Shown in pieces: positions 23,001 through 35,960 of a DNA stretch of 64,000 nt. The stretch is taken from the NCBI GenBank assembly GCA_021018815.1, contig JAITYX010000048.1, positions 2,093,501-2,157,500 of the forward strand, in the 5' to 3' direction. The translations under genes and the position numbers were made by a program. The notes beneath the pieces were generated by a model. The model made no database searches. It was not told the origin of the DNA and was given only the letters and a program-made list of their open reading frames with translations. The DNA is from Talinum fruticosum (lineage: Eukaryota; Streptophyta; Magnoliopsida; Caryophyllales; Talinaceae). Positions within the stretch are counted from its first letter, which is position 1, and each line of letters begins with the position of its first letter.

Positions 23001-26000
23001 GCACATGATACATTGTTCAGACCTTGAGTTTGTGATTGACAGTGCCCGATAGTCTGAAACTTAGAGTTAGGGACTAGGTTGCAATTTTATAATAGTTCAG
23101 GGTGCAAAATTTTTTCAGCATGTTTTTTATGAGTTTGCTGTTTACCATATGAGTGCAGCATTTATAGCAATATTATTTTAAGGTCTTATGGCTATTTCTT
23201 CTCTTTCTGGCAGACATTGGAGTGATGCAGACAAAACATACCATTTCCGTATGTCTCTTGTTGACAATATACTTGTGAAGCTTTTATGGCACAACTTTCT
23301 GTTTCATATTGAGACAAGACATGAGGACGTTGTACCTTCTGCTTCGGAGGAGACCACCATATTGTTTGACAGAAATTTGTTAGAGTTCAAAGGAGGGAGT
23401 TATATGACTTGGGGCAATGTATGATCAATATCCTGTCATCTATGTTTGCTTTGGATCATCAATTGTTGATTCCCTTTTGTGAAGCATTTCAGCACAGCTG
23501 CCTTGAGACATTCCAGCATACAGAGGATGTAGAAGGAGCTTCTGGGAATCTAGTACGAGTTATAAAGTTCTTAATATTGGTGGAGAAGTGTACGGTTCTA
23601 AAAACCCAAAGTTGGCCTCTTGATTATCTGGTGGGACCTACGGTGGAAAGGTGTTTTCCACTCATTATGTCTCTTGTAAGTTCACTTATCTATATTTAGG
23701 TCATCAGGCCTAGAAGATCTTGCTCCCATCCCTCCCTCTTCAAAAAAAGAAAAAAACCCCTTTGTTTTGTTCCCTTTTCTGAAGATAAAGTAATTGTCTC
23801 CATAATTATTTTTTCAATTGATTCCTGCAATTTTTATTCAGTAGAAGTTCTTTTTCCTTTTTGGGCCCCGGGGGGTTTACAATATATGAGATGCTAGTTA
23901 CCAAATAGCATCTATACCAGAACATTCAGCTTACTAGTTAGCAGTCAACACTTCATCCACAACATGCATAGCAAAGCCTTCCTGTCTGGAATAAAGGGAC
24001 TTGATTCTAAGAAAACTCTCCTCCTTTATCCTGTGGCGGATCTTCTCCACTGTACCTTCAGCATTACCATGGCATCTTATATTCCTCTCTTACCAACAAT
24101 GATATTCAATTGAAAGCCGCAACTGCATAAAATGTCTCCCTTCTCAGGTTATCCCCCTGCATTTCCTCCTCATTCACGTCCACCATCTATTCAGCTCTTT
24201 TGCCAATTCATTACCCCATCAGTATAGCTGCATTCAGCAAATTTGCCTTGGCGAGGAATAGGATGCTTCTGTGGCTGATTATTTGGAAAAAGGGTCTAAT
24301 AATATACTTTGGTCTCTGATTTTTATTCGAGAAGCCCTTATTGATGATGATACTATTCTTAGCCTCCTCGTCAAACTCAATGAGATTACTATAGGGAATT
24401 CCTCTCATGATATGGTTAGATGGGATCTCAATCACAAATGGTTTTCTCTGTTAAGTCTTTGTATTTGAAACTCGCTTCCAATCAGGCTCTATCTTTACAT
24501 CTCCCCTTAGTTTTTCATCTACCTTGGAAGCTCATTTGGAAGTCTCTGGCGCCTTTAAAAGTGTTTTTTTTTTTTTTTTTTTGTGTAGGAAGCTTGTCAT
24601 GGGAGTATTTTTAACTTGTGATAATTTACAAAGGAAGGGACAGATTTTGATGAATATATGTCCTATGTGGAAAGCTGATTTGGAATCCACTGATCACTTG
24701 CTGATGCATTGCCCCTTTGTTAGAGCTTTGTGGGAGTTAGCCTTTAGTTGTTTGGGTGTCTCTTGGGTTGTATTTAGTTCTACTAAGGAACATCTTGTGG
24801 CTTGGGAAGGCTACTTGTGAGAAAAGCTAAACAGAAGAAAGCCTTGCTTATCCCACATGCCATTTTTTGGAGCATTTGGTGTGAGAGAAATAGGGGTAGT
24901 GGAAACTTCTCTTAATCGCTTTAAGGATAAGATTCTCAAGACTCTCTACTTTTGGGATAGTGGCAATTTCTGCCAATCTTCTTTTGATATTGTAGATTTT
25001 GTGGATAGTCTACATTTTGGTTGTACATACTCCTTTTGTAGAATTCTTGCTTTGCATCCCTCTTTTTCATTTATATTTATATATATTTCGATTTTTTCAA
25101 AAAAATTGTTGCATTCAGAAAATAAATGCCTATTTTATTCTTTCCTGTCCTTCTATAGGAAACAAATTTGCGGAAACGCTGAATCTGTCACCGTTTCCCA
25201 TGCTATCTTTTGGTTGATCTGGATGGAGAGAAATAGGAGTGTTTTTAATGAGGTTGCCAACTCCACTTGAGTGCTTTAAAGACTAGTGGCTCTAAATTTT
25301 ATGCTTTTGGAAGCAGGTTTTATGTTCCTCTTCAATTGATGTGATTTATTTTTGTATAGCCTCTTATTGGGATCTAATTACCTTCTTTGAAGGATACTTG
25401 TTCAGCATCTGTTTCTGTAGGATTCTGAGTGCGATTACTACCTTCTCCAAGGAAAAAGAAATTGTATGTCAATAAATATCAGAAGTTGTCAAAGTGAACT
25501 TACATCAGAGATTCTAACTTTGGCCTTCCTTATTATGATATGGGTAGAGTATATATTGTCGCAGTGGCTATTGCAAAGACCAACAGGAAGGCCCTAGATC
25601 AGCGGGAGTCTAATGTAACTATTCAAATGCCTGTCAAACTGAGGGGGTTAACAGTGTTAAGGAGCTGGAATGTTTGGAGAAAGAGATTGATAATTAACTT
25701 AGCCCAGACATGGTTGGAGTCTCTAAGTTTTTGCGTTTTACAAAGTTACAAAGAAAGACAAAGATATTGTTTCTCCAAGGGTGTAATTGTATAAAAACTT
25801 CAATTAGGATTATAGCGTACAATTTTTTTATGGTTGTCGTTACATCAGAAATCTGTGTTTTTGCCTTTTCTTTTGTTTTCCCATTTTGATCACAAACAAG
25901 TGATTCTTACGCTGTTTGACTGAGTTTAGCTTAATCGACTTCATGGCCTGTAATTTTTATATCAACATGGACTTAGACAGGTATGGCTTGCTGACTAGTT

Positions 26001-29000
26001 GTTTGGATCGCTCGTCCCTAGGAATAAATCTTCTTTCTGGTCCAGTTCCTCGTTCAAATCAACTTAAATGGATACCCTGGAATCTTGCCTAGGCATTTAT
26101 GGGTAATATATTAAAAAAATAATACGAAGGGACGTTGCTTTTTATTCTGATGACTGATGAGCACCAACATTATAAAGTTGCCTATTTGCTGGGAGGTACT
26201 GGACACGAAATCTATTTTGTGTGCTAGTGATTATTGATAAGCACTGTCACGACTAAATGAGTGGATAACTAGTAATATTTGCGCTTTCATGGTTTTTTGG
26301 TTATATTTGGAGGAAGATGCTTGAATAGGAATCCTGATGTCACTAAGTAAAAGATGAAAATAAGGTTACTCATAGAAAAAAAAAAAAAAAAAGAAAAGAA
26401 AGATAAACAAGGTAATGATGCTCAGCATGTTACAAGCTATGCTTTGAAGGTTGTTTACAAAATGTCTCAAGTAGTAATATCACCACTTTTTAATTACTGT
26501 TTAATAAGTCTGTCTTAATCACCTTCAGTTTGGTATAGGATCTTATGCTCATGATGTGTTTTTCTGTTATTGGGGACAGGAATCACCTGAGGCAGCAAAG
26601 TTTCTGTCAGTTATAGTTTCCATTTTTGGGCCTAGGAACATAATACAGAGACTCATTCTGAGTGAGCGGTCTCCAGTTGGCAGTCCCACTTGCCAGAATG
26701 ATAGCGAAGTATGTTTTCTGAAAATTTTTGAAGGAAAATTTGTTTCTTGGTGCTTCAGTGGAAGTGAGGGTTCCATTGAGGCTCGTCTAGATCTTCTGCT
26801 TGCATTGCTGGATGATGAATGCTTTAGTGAGCAGTGGAATATGATAATCTCATATGCCACCAAGCCTGGAACATCCCATATGAGAAGGTTGGCGATTCTC
26901 ATTGAGAAAGCCAGGAATCTGACGAAGAAGAAATTAAAACTTGATAATAATCAAGCCTCTCAAATTGTGCGCTGGCAGCATGAGCTTCTGGATTCAGTTG
27001 CTGTCTCCGTCATGAAGACCCCTCGCTTTATGGATCCTGATGCACAATTCTTACGGTAATGTTGACTGTTGCTTTAAGCCGATTTATTTGTGTGCCTTAA
27101 TTACAGATGCCACCATAATTGCATAAAGATAGTAGCATACAGTTTCACCCACTCTGGACCTTTGCTAGTGAACATTTTTTGATCACTTTTGGAGTTTTCA
27201 GGTGCTTTTGAGACATGATAACTTATTAACTTCAGTTTGGCAATGACGACACTCTCTTACTTTTTGCACATAGTTTCTGCTACATAGCCTTGCTGGTTAT
27301 GGCTACTAGTATCATTCTGTAGCTTGATTAATTGCACATAGCCTTGTTATTGCTTATTGGTTGGCCTGCACCCAATATTGTGCGTTACTTTTCCATAGCT
27401 ATTTCTTTTGAGTGCTATATATTTTTTCTGATGCATCTTTGTGATTCTGCTGTTGCAGAGCTGTACTTGGTGGTTCAACAGAAGATGATATTCTCTCTTT
27501 TCTTTCTAAAAGTGTGGTCATTGAGATATACAAGGAAGTATTTAGAAAACTACTAGCTTTTGTTATGCAGTCTCCTTTTGATTGCATCAGGAATTTTGGT
27601 TCTTTTTTATGTTCTTTAACAAACTCGTCGACGTCAGCAACTCAAGTTTCTTCAGATGTGGCTAAGATGGCTTACTTTTCTCTTGAAGTTCTTGGTGGTA
27701 GTCTGTTTAGCTTGAAGTCGTATTGTGAGGGAAGTGAGTTGCTTCCGGACATTGCAGGTGTTATATTTATACTTGATTGGGAATGCATTATGTCAACTGC
27801 ATCAAAAACTGAGTTTAGTAATAGTTCAATGGACAAAATTATTGCCAGGCTGGAGTTTGGTAAAGCTATGCAGGCTTTCCGAGCCAGAATAGGCAGAGAA
27901 TTCTGGAAGAACCTTACGGCACAATTCAGGACGGACCTAGGGAGTCTTCTTATTCAATTTATTAGGTCTGCCATTTTTGAGCGGGATGCATTTGATGCTG
28001 GCATAATTGCATCTTTGTGCTGCAAATGGGTAGTTGAAATTATTGAGTGCCTCTGCATGAATCAGTTGGACGAGCAGAAGTTGATGAATCTGCTTCTGAG
28101 TAGTAATGCTTTATGGCCATTGTGGGTTATACCGAATGACAGTGCTGATGAAGGAAATCACACCGTAAAAGTTGAGCATGTTCCCGCTAATCGTGTAAGT
28201 GGAACTTTAAACATATTTGCTCTTTACCCAGTCTCATTGTTTTTGATGGTACTGTACTCAGCCTGTTCATGCCACATTATCCAGGTGGATCCTGGTATCC
28301 CTTCCATGGCATTATCTTCTATGCAATTTTCCTAAGGAATTCAAAGTTAAGGGTTTTGGCTCCCCCCAAAAAAAAAAAAAAAAGAAAAGAAATCAAAACC
28401 AAGACAGTTATCTGGAGTTCTTAGCCAAAACTGCCAATAAATTCTTCTATATATGTTAATGCTTTTTAGAGTTAATCCATGTCAATTATTTTGAAAATTC
28501 AAAAGTGGCACTGGAGAGCTTTTGTAACGGTAATAGCAGTTTTTTTATCTATTTATATTTTGTTGGCTTAAATTATATTTCAAGTGTAAAAAAACAGAAA
28601 ATTAAAAAGAGCATTGAAAATCTGTATAAAAGAAACTCCCCTTTCATTTCTTCTCGTTCTTCACCAAACTTCAAACCACATCAGAAACTAACCTATTCTC
28701 ACTCTACCCGTGAGGAAATTATGAGCACAACTGACCTATTCCCCAAACCTTTTTTGGTTTTTTTTTTTTTTTTTTTTTGGGGGGTGGTGGTGGTGGTGGT
28801 GGTGGTGTTAGTGGTTACCCCCTTTTGAAGGAGCCCTTCCAGAAATTCTCAATGGCCATGGTCAAGCCCACGCTAAAGAGGGGGATTGAAAATAGTTTTC
28901 AGTCGACAATTGAAGAGCCTCGGTTGTTACCTCACTAGCTGTGTTATTGCCCCAAGCATAACATGTCTGGTTTAACTTCACTCTTAGCTTTAGTATTAGA

Positions 29001-32000
29001 GCTACTGCATTGTTAAATCCTAAATGGTGATACTGTTCATGTCTCCTTCATCCCTACTTCTCTGGTAGGGAAAACCTTATATCAAGTCAACTGTAAATTC
29101 ATACAGACCTGTGGTTGGATCAGTCTTTATACCCGTCGTTGGGTCACATTCATTTTGTTGCTTTCTTCATCTTTGTGTTGGAAAAATAAGAATGTCTATT
29201 GTCTTTGTAACATCCTTTCAGATTCTTTTTTGTCATTTGAATTGTAAAGATCTTTTCGTTTTCTCCACCACTTCAGCATGTACACTTTATTTAACTAAGT
29301 GATTTATTGTGACAGAATTTCTTCCTGGATATCCGTGAATAAAGTAACAAGAACCTCACTTGACATGGTTGATTTTGTTTTATCCCTTTGGCATTTTGTT
29401 TCCTGTAGCCAATTAGCTAATCTACAAATAATGCATGTCTTGATTTACAAGTATTTTTATAGTTCGGTACCTTACTGCTAGAGCTATAGTTTGAAATGTT
29501 TTCCTTTGCAGGCATCCCAGAATCTTGAGTTTGTTGCTTTGGTTGACAAACTGATCTTGGAAATGGGCGTCCAGAGAGTGATTGGTGGCAGTGACGAACA
29601 CACTTTAGTTGCAAAAATAGACCAGATGTTGAGCTTGTTAATTCTGGGTCTAATGTATCTCGAGCATGGGTTGCTGCTGAAATGCTCTGCTCATGGAAGT
29701 GGCCTGGTGGAAGTGCTTTAGGCACTTTCCTTCCTTCTTTGAGTTCCTACTCTAAAACTGTAATTAGCAGTCACCAAATTTCTTTATTTGACTCTATTGT
29801 GTACCTTTTGGTTGAGGGTGCTCTTGTATGTTGCAGAAATGGTCAATTAACATTCTTTAACATATGGCCGCTATCAAATAAAGATTTGGATGAGATCAAG
29901 GAGCCTTTTTGAGGGCGCTTGTGTCTCTACTTTTGACTCTGCTAAATGACAGCATATGGAACCAGGAAAAAGCCATCGCACTCTCTGAATTGCTTGTAAA
30001 CAAGCTCTATATAGGTCAAGAAACAGACTTGAACTGTTTAAGGATACTTCCGCCTCTCATGTTTGTTCTTGCTCAATCATTGCATTGGAAAATGGAGTGT
30101 GGCAATTTGGATGAAGATACTTTAACTAATTCATTTAGAGAAACAATTGTCAAGGATTGGCTTGGAAAGTGTTTGACATTCCCATCGTTGGTATCATGGA
30201 CGTCCGGCGAAGGTAATTTCATTGATTCTGGAATTATTAGAATGCTTGAAATGCAAATTTGTCAAGTGTTTGCTAATTGACATATTGTATCACCTGGCTG
30301 TGAATCATTATCCTTTCCAAACTGGAATAATATTTTTCTAAGGCTAACAATAAGTGAAATGCAAGCAAAAGAAATCTTTGGACAGGATATTTTATCTACC
30401 TGTTGGCTCTGTCGCAAGGTGGTTGATTTAGTATATATAATAGGCTATCTGTTTGCCCCTGACCTCTTCCCTTTCATCTCCTTTTGGCTAATATCTGATG
30501 TTCACCTGCAGATAAGGAAGAATGGTTTCAATTAGCTTTATCATGTTATCCTATAAGCACAACAAAAGATGTAGGCAAATTGAAGTTGGAGCCAAGTTTA
30601 CTGGAGAGAAAACTATTACTCGATCTGTTCCATAAGCAAAGACTTGATGCTAACATGTCAGTTGTGACTAATAAGCTACCGGTAGTCCCATTATTGCTAT
30701 CACGATTGATGGTGATTGTAGTAGCCTGTTGCTGGGAGGAATTTGATGAAGAAGATTGGAAATTTGTTCTATCCCAGTTGAGGTGCTGGATTGAATTAGT
30801 GGTCACCACAATGGAGGAAGCAGCTGAAAGCTTGGATCTTGAAACCGGAGATGCGTCTACTGGTGACTTGGGTCTTACAGTCAGCAAACTTGAAAAATCA
30901 TGTTGAATCTGGACCCTTCCATAATGAATGTTGCGACAAATGCCCTTTATGCCTTTTCTTCAATACTGGAGCTTCATTCCCATCAGCTGGATAAAGCAGA
31001 GAAGCTAATAGTCTTGGAAACCGAAATATATCGTCAGACTATTGATCAGGTCCAGGAGGGTATCCTCCGGATATTCTTGTCAGCTGGTGTTGCAGAGGCC
31101 ATTTCAGGCTCACTTTCCTGTGAGGCATTGTCCATAATATCAAGAAGCTATCATCCTTATCCGGAATTTTGGAACTTGGTTGCTTCAACTGCTGCAAAAT
31201 CTTCTCCAGTTGCTAGAGAACAATCATTTAAATCAGTTGAGCTTTGGGGGTTGAGAAAGGATGCAATTAGTTCCTTGATGGCCGTACTATTCTCATCGAA
31301 ACCCATATCTGCATTGCAGCTTGCTTCTTTTGTTCTCCTCACGAGTGCACCGTTTTCTGGTCGTGCTGTCATGAAAGAAAATGGTTTGGATTCTTCAAAT
31401 GGAAGTTCTACTTTTGATGAAGGGCCAACCAGTCTTGATTTATCTGCGGACAGTAGTCTTCCCCTTAGGGAGGAGATACATTGCCTGGTACAGAAATTGC
31501 CAATTCAAATTCTAGAGATGGATTTGGAAGAGCAGCAAAGGGTAAGGCTTGCTGTCCTCTATAAAGCTCTTTTCTTGAATTGTTAGTCCTGTTGTTTTAC
31601 CTGTAAGTTGCACAATTTGGCTACCAAAACTATATATTGATAGATAACTTCATGTACAGGTAAATGTTTTCCTTGCTTGGTGTATAGTTTTATCCTATCT
31701 GGCGTCTTTGCCATCTTCATCCCCCAACAGGGAAAGCTTGGTTCAACATATACAGGAGTTTGCCTCTTCGACAATATTGGACTGTCTTTTTCAGCATATT
31801 CCCTTTGATTTATGTGTAAATCAAGGGTTTAAGAAGAAAGACAACGAACTCCCACCTGAGTTAGCTGATATAGCAACAGCAGCAACACGTTCCATCAGAA
31901 CAGGTTCCGTTCTCTTTGCTGTGGAATCACTTTGGCCTGTTGGACCGGAGAAGTTGGCATCTCTTGCAGCTTCTATATTTGGTTTGATGCTCCGTGTCCT

Positions 32001-33647
32001 CCCTGCTTATGTTCGGGTTTGGTTTAGTGATCTACGTGATCGACATGCATCATCTGCTATTGAATCATTCACGAAAAGATGGTGCAGTCCTCAGTTAGTG
32101 TCAGATGAATTATCTCAGGTAAGCAGTTACGGCACCATCTTTACTCCTGCGGTTTATGGCCAAGAACTCACATCTTGCTTAAAATTGTGGAACAAAATCG
32201 CTGTGGTGGATTCTTGGAGGAATTTGGTTTTCTGCTATAAATGTGTGGATGGGCATTAGACCTATGCTCTTAACTTATGCATGTTTCATTTCTGATTGCC
32301 CCTTTTCTTGTATACATCATTGCTGCTTCCGCAAATATGAAAATCTGAGCTAACCATTTTCCTGTATATTCTGATTAATCAATATGCGTTTTCCTCTCTT
32401 CTAACTCTGAAGATAACTCCTAGGAGGTCAATAATTTAACAACTATTGCAATTCCTTTTTGGCTGGATGAACCTAAAGTGTCATGAACTACTCATATTGT
32501 TAGTAAACTGATCTTGAATTTTCTTTATCAATCTATCGTGCAGATAAAGAAATCTGATTTTGTAGACGAGTGTTTTACAGTGAGTGTAAGCAAATCAGCC
32601 AATGAAGTAATTGCTACGTATACCAAGGATGAGACAGGAATGGACTTGGTTATTCGTCTTCCTTCTTCCTATCCATTACGACCAGTAGATGTTGAGTGCA
32701 CGAGGAGCCTTGGTATTAGTGAAGTGAAGCAAAGAAAGTGGTTGTTGTCTATGATGGCTTTTGTCCGTAATCAGGTAGCGACTTATTTACCTATGTTGTG
32801 TTCAGAGGAATGCATCTTCCTAACTTTCAGCATGAATATCAATACAATGTCACCATGTCGTGAAGTAGCCTGTGATCTGTTGTGAAATAGCAGATTTTTG
32901 ATGCATTAGCTAGTAACAATCTAAGTGCATACTGCATTGTCTCTCTTACGTAGACATGTTACAGTGAAAAGTTTGCTGTGAAATGACAGATGGTTGATAA
33001 CCCAGCCTTCGGCAGTAGCCTTGTAAGAGGCAATGGGGTAAATGGAAATGGCATTTTTACCCCCTATCTCATGGGGCAACTTTACCCATTTTTTATGTTT
33101 ATTTATGTTGTGCTACGAGCCCTTCCAAATGCCTTGTGGGAAGTTCAATTTGACATCATTAGACCACCCGTTTGGTAGCTAATCTCACAGCTATTATGTT
33201 TGAATGCGACAGTGTGCTTAAACCAGCAATTATCTTTTTCTTTTCTTTTTCTATTTTTTCCAATTTGGTGTTTATTCCACTATGCAGTTGAGGGTTCTGA
33301 CTTCCCAGTGACATTTTTTGGCCTTACTGGACTAAGTATCCCAAGGCATTCCGCCTGAGGGATACTGTAACGTTACCCGAACTGCAGGTGCTTAACTTTC
33401 TTTTTACCTTTGCTCTCAGAATGGCGCACTAGCTGAGGCTATAAGTATATGGAAGAGCAACTTTGACAAGGAATTCGAAGGGGTCGAGGAGTGTCCTATC
33501 TGCTACAGTGTGATCCATACTACAAATCATAGTCTCCCCCGCCTTGCTTGCAAGACCTGCAAGCACAAATTTCATGCCGCCTGCCTCTATAAATGGTTTT
33601 CTACTTCTCATAAGTCAACTTGCCCATTGTGCCAATCTCCTTTCTGA
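17065..33647 (+). CDS. LTN1: Listerin E3 ubiquitin-protein ligase (ribosome-associated quality control), 16 exons
   Basis: Listerin binds 60S subunits that carry stalled nascent chains and ubiquitylates them (family knowledge). Exons, all with GT/AG introns: 17065-17120, 17264-17372, 17484-17546, 19312-19389, 19891-19982, 20662-20764, 20935-21087, 21751-22404, 23214-23675, 26580-27055, 27459-28194, 29512-30212, 30512-31541, 31660-32118, 32544-32774, 33420-33647. The start [18 protein letters not shown] is followed by the conserved N-terminal [18 protein letters not shown] long HEAT-like helical body follows, then an RWD-like region ([11 protein letters not shown]) in exon 15. The C-terminal RING-CH has ligands Cys1827, Cys1830, Cys1846, Cys1849, His1854, Cys1857, Cys1870, Cys1873. 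The length of about 1877 residues fits plant listerins. Five one-base homopolymer indels break the frame: an extra T at 22279-22285, a missing G at 23395-23397, a missing C at 29622-29623, a missing T at 29906-29910, a missing A at 30893-30897. Allowing for them makes every exon phase agree, so consensus error is likelier than pseudogenisation. Confidence 0.95.
24200..25420 (+). mobile_element. LINE 3' debris within LTN1 intron 9
   Basis: Frames here read like the 3' part of a plant L1 [24 protein letters not shown], then [13 protein letters not shown], then a zf-RVT block [20 protein letters not shown] and a tail [11 protein letters not shown]...[14 protein letters not shown]. There are several frameshifts, including a 17-18-base T-run near 24566. 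A second short fragment ([18 protein letters not shown], about 25199-25258) may come from another copy. Same strand as the gene. The intron is 2.9 kb, the longest of LTN1, and this insertion explains much of it. Confidence 0.8.
28758..28807. repeat. Poly-T tract followed by (GGT)n microsatellite in LTN1 intron 11
   Basis: About 21 T residues run directly into a G-run and about nine GGT/GTG triplets. It is located well inside intron 11 (28195-29511) and away from either splice site. The open frame across it (28505-28828) is an artefact of the simple repeat. Confidence 0.9.
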
Positions 33648-34829
33648 TAAAATATCCATTGATGTAATCTTCGAAGGTCAAGTTGCCAATGGCTGAATCT
33701 CTGGCATGAGCATATTTTGATCAACTAAAAATCGGTTCTTCAGCTAGAAAGTTTGTTTCCTCGAGTTTAGGTGTTGTATATAAAATCAAATGTAGGACCT
33801 TCTGAGCAGATGCAGCCGGCTGTGTAACAGTGTAAGGTATAATATATTATGCTGATGATTTTTGAAAATGAAATTTTGCATTCCGTAGGTCTGGGGTTTG
33901 GAAATTTTTGAACCTGATGTTCAATTGTAAATTATGATCATAGATGTGTGTAATATTTGCATGCTAGTTCGAGATATATCTGATAATGTGGACGTGTAAT
34001 CTATTTTTGGCCTAAGAGAGTTGTAGTGAGATTGGAGGGTGACGATGTCTTAAGAGTATTCTGTCTTTTGCTCACGAGGACTATGACCAGATATTTTTTG
34101 CCAAGGATGTGACAGTTTCGGCTGAACTTGAGACACCATGTTTACCCGTTTTTAGTCCGTGTAAAGTAGCTATAGCCTATAGTTGAGTCACTGGGCCTGC
34201 CTTCTGTTCAGTTTTGTTCATATGTATTACCAGATGTGATAAATGGGTCATTTCTTTTGGTTTTGGTCAAGTCGTGTTCAAATCTCCTCCACATCCTTCT
34301 TCACTTTATTCAACCCCCTCCCCAGGATTCCACAAGCTTCCACCTCCGCCATTGAAGCACCTTAAATACCATAAACTCAAATGAATTTTTTTCCTTGTAT
34401 GCGCAATTAATTTTTTTCTGAAAAACATTTGAGGGAAAAGTAACAGATTTCATGCGATGGGTGTCATCTCTTGGGGCTAATTGTCTCCAAAATGCCACAG
34501 ATAAAAGAACCCACGATAATTGTGCTTCATTTTATACCTCGAAAGGGTTGGTTTTCAACAATTTCGAGCTGCCAGATTCACACAGCTGGTAAAGTTCCAC
34601 CAAAGAACACCCACAAACGCGCTACTATATTAGCTGAAGTAGGTCTTGTGCTATTAAATATGAAATATTTTTCAGAAAAAATTAAATAAACATGAATTTT
34701 TTTTCCACTAAATAGCAAAGAGTTGTACATAATTTGCGGTGGAATTTAGACAAAACAGAAAATAGAGAAACTTTAAAGTTTCGACAACTAAATAATGGAG
34801 AATGTTGAATATAGATTCAAAATAACAAA
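33648..34829. other. LTN1 3' flank and intergenic sequence
   Basis: The first 300-400 bp after the LTN1 stop are T/A-rich and plausibly hold the 3' UTR and polyadenylation region (AT-rich elements around 33838-33960). I see no canonical AATAAA at a convincing distance. Beyond that I find no gene, RNA or clear repeat. Confidence 0.5.
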
Positions 34830-34960
34830 GTGTTGGTTAATGTAGTAGCAATCTCATCATAATAAGGAGGATAATATAAGTTCGAATCTCGAAAAATATA
34901 CTTTCATAAGGACTTGTACATTAAATACTCTCGACTTAAAAGAGGCCATTCTTAATTGAA
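34830..34960 (+). mobile_element. Possible tRNA-derived SINE relic
   Basis: GTTGGTTAATGTAGTAGC resembles a tRNA-type A box, and about 38 bases later AGTTCGAATCTC matches a B box, which is the spacing expected of a Pol III promoter. The sequence does not fold into an obvious complete tRNA. A short tail follows with no clear poly-A end or target duplication. The call rests on the two boxes alone. Confidence 0.35.
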
Positions 34961-35689
34961 CCAAACATAAAAAATAGAAAATTATTAAGTTTTGTCCCCA
35001 AACTATTATCTCACGTGGCTAATTTCTTTTTGGAAAAACATGGCTGGTTTCTGTAACTGAATAACACTGTCATATGTCCTTTAGTTTGGTTTTGTCCTCT
35101 TGAAAATACGAAGAAATTAATGAAATAAAGGAGTTAAGGTGCGAAATTGTGTAAGCTATGACATGTACAACATGAAATATGCAATATAATTACACTTTTT
35201 GTTCGGTTACCATAACTGATGAATAAACCATTAATCATATAAGAATAAATTTGAATGGGTATCCAATTTATTTATGGAGTAAAATTAGGAACAGGAGCGA
35301 CTCTTGAAAATCAAATTGAGCATAACGGCATACATGTTGAAAGGGTACCCCAATTAATATCATCTTCAGTTGAAGTTCCCTTTCTTTCTTCAGGTGATGA
35401 TGCATTTGGCGCTATCTTCAATCGGATTCATTATTTTTTATTCCTCTGAAAGACATTTGAACAGCCGGAATTTTAAAACATTCTCCTAATTTATAATGCG
35501 ATAACTAAAAAAAAATAAATTCTTTTTGAATATCTTCTTCCAACAAAAACAACCAATTATAATGCCATAACTATGAATCATATTAATATTTATTGGATAA
35601 CGAATCACTTATTTAAGGGGTTGTTTGAATGAGGTTGAAGAATGAAACGTGATACCTAAAACTTGGTTGAATTATTATGGAATGATTTA
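34961..35689. other. AT-rich intergenic sequence, nothing recognised
   Basis: No open frame here has codon bias or a domain. Two small plus-strand frames (35255-35449 and one entering the MITE) have no recognisable product. Confidence 0.5.
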
Positions 35690-35960
35690 TTCCATCTGTT
35701 TCAAAATACATGTCGTTTTAAGGTTATACGCGAATATCAGGAAATACAAAATTTATGACAAATTTTATGTTAAAATACTAAGTTACCCCTATATTTTATT
35801 AGAAATGAAGAAAATAAATGAAAAAAGAAGAAAAACAAAGCAATTAATAAGGACAAAGTTGGTAAATTAGTAATTAATATATTATTGGAATTATATAGTG
35901 ACAAGTATTATGAAACGAGAAAAGTTAATTAAAGTGACATGTATTTTGAAACGGAGGGAG
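35690..35960. mobile_element. Stowaway-type MITE (Tc1/mariner), 271 bp
   Basis: The right end reads GAAACGGAGGGAG followed by TA, the reverse of the Stowaway terminus CTCCCTCCGTTTC. The left end is TA then TTCCATCTGTTTC, the same terminus with three C-to-T or C-to-A changes. Both termini continue into CAAAATACATGTC, giving imperfect inverted repeats of about 26 bp around an AT-rich core. Size, TA target duplication and terminus agree with the family. It has no coding capacity. Confidence 0.85.
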
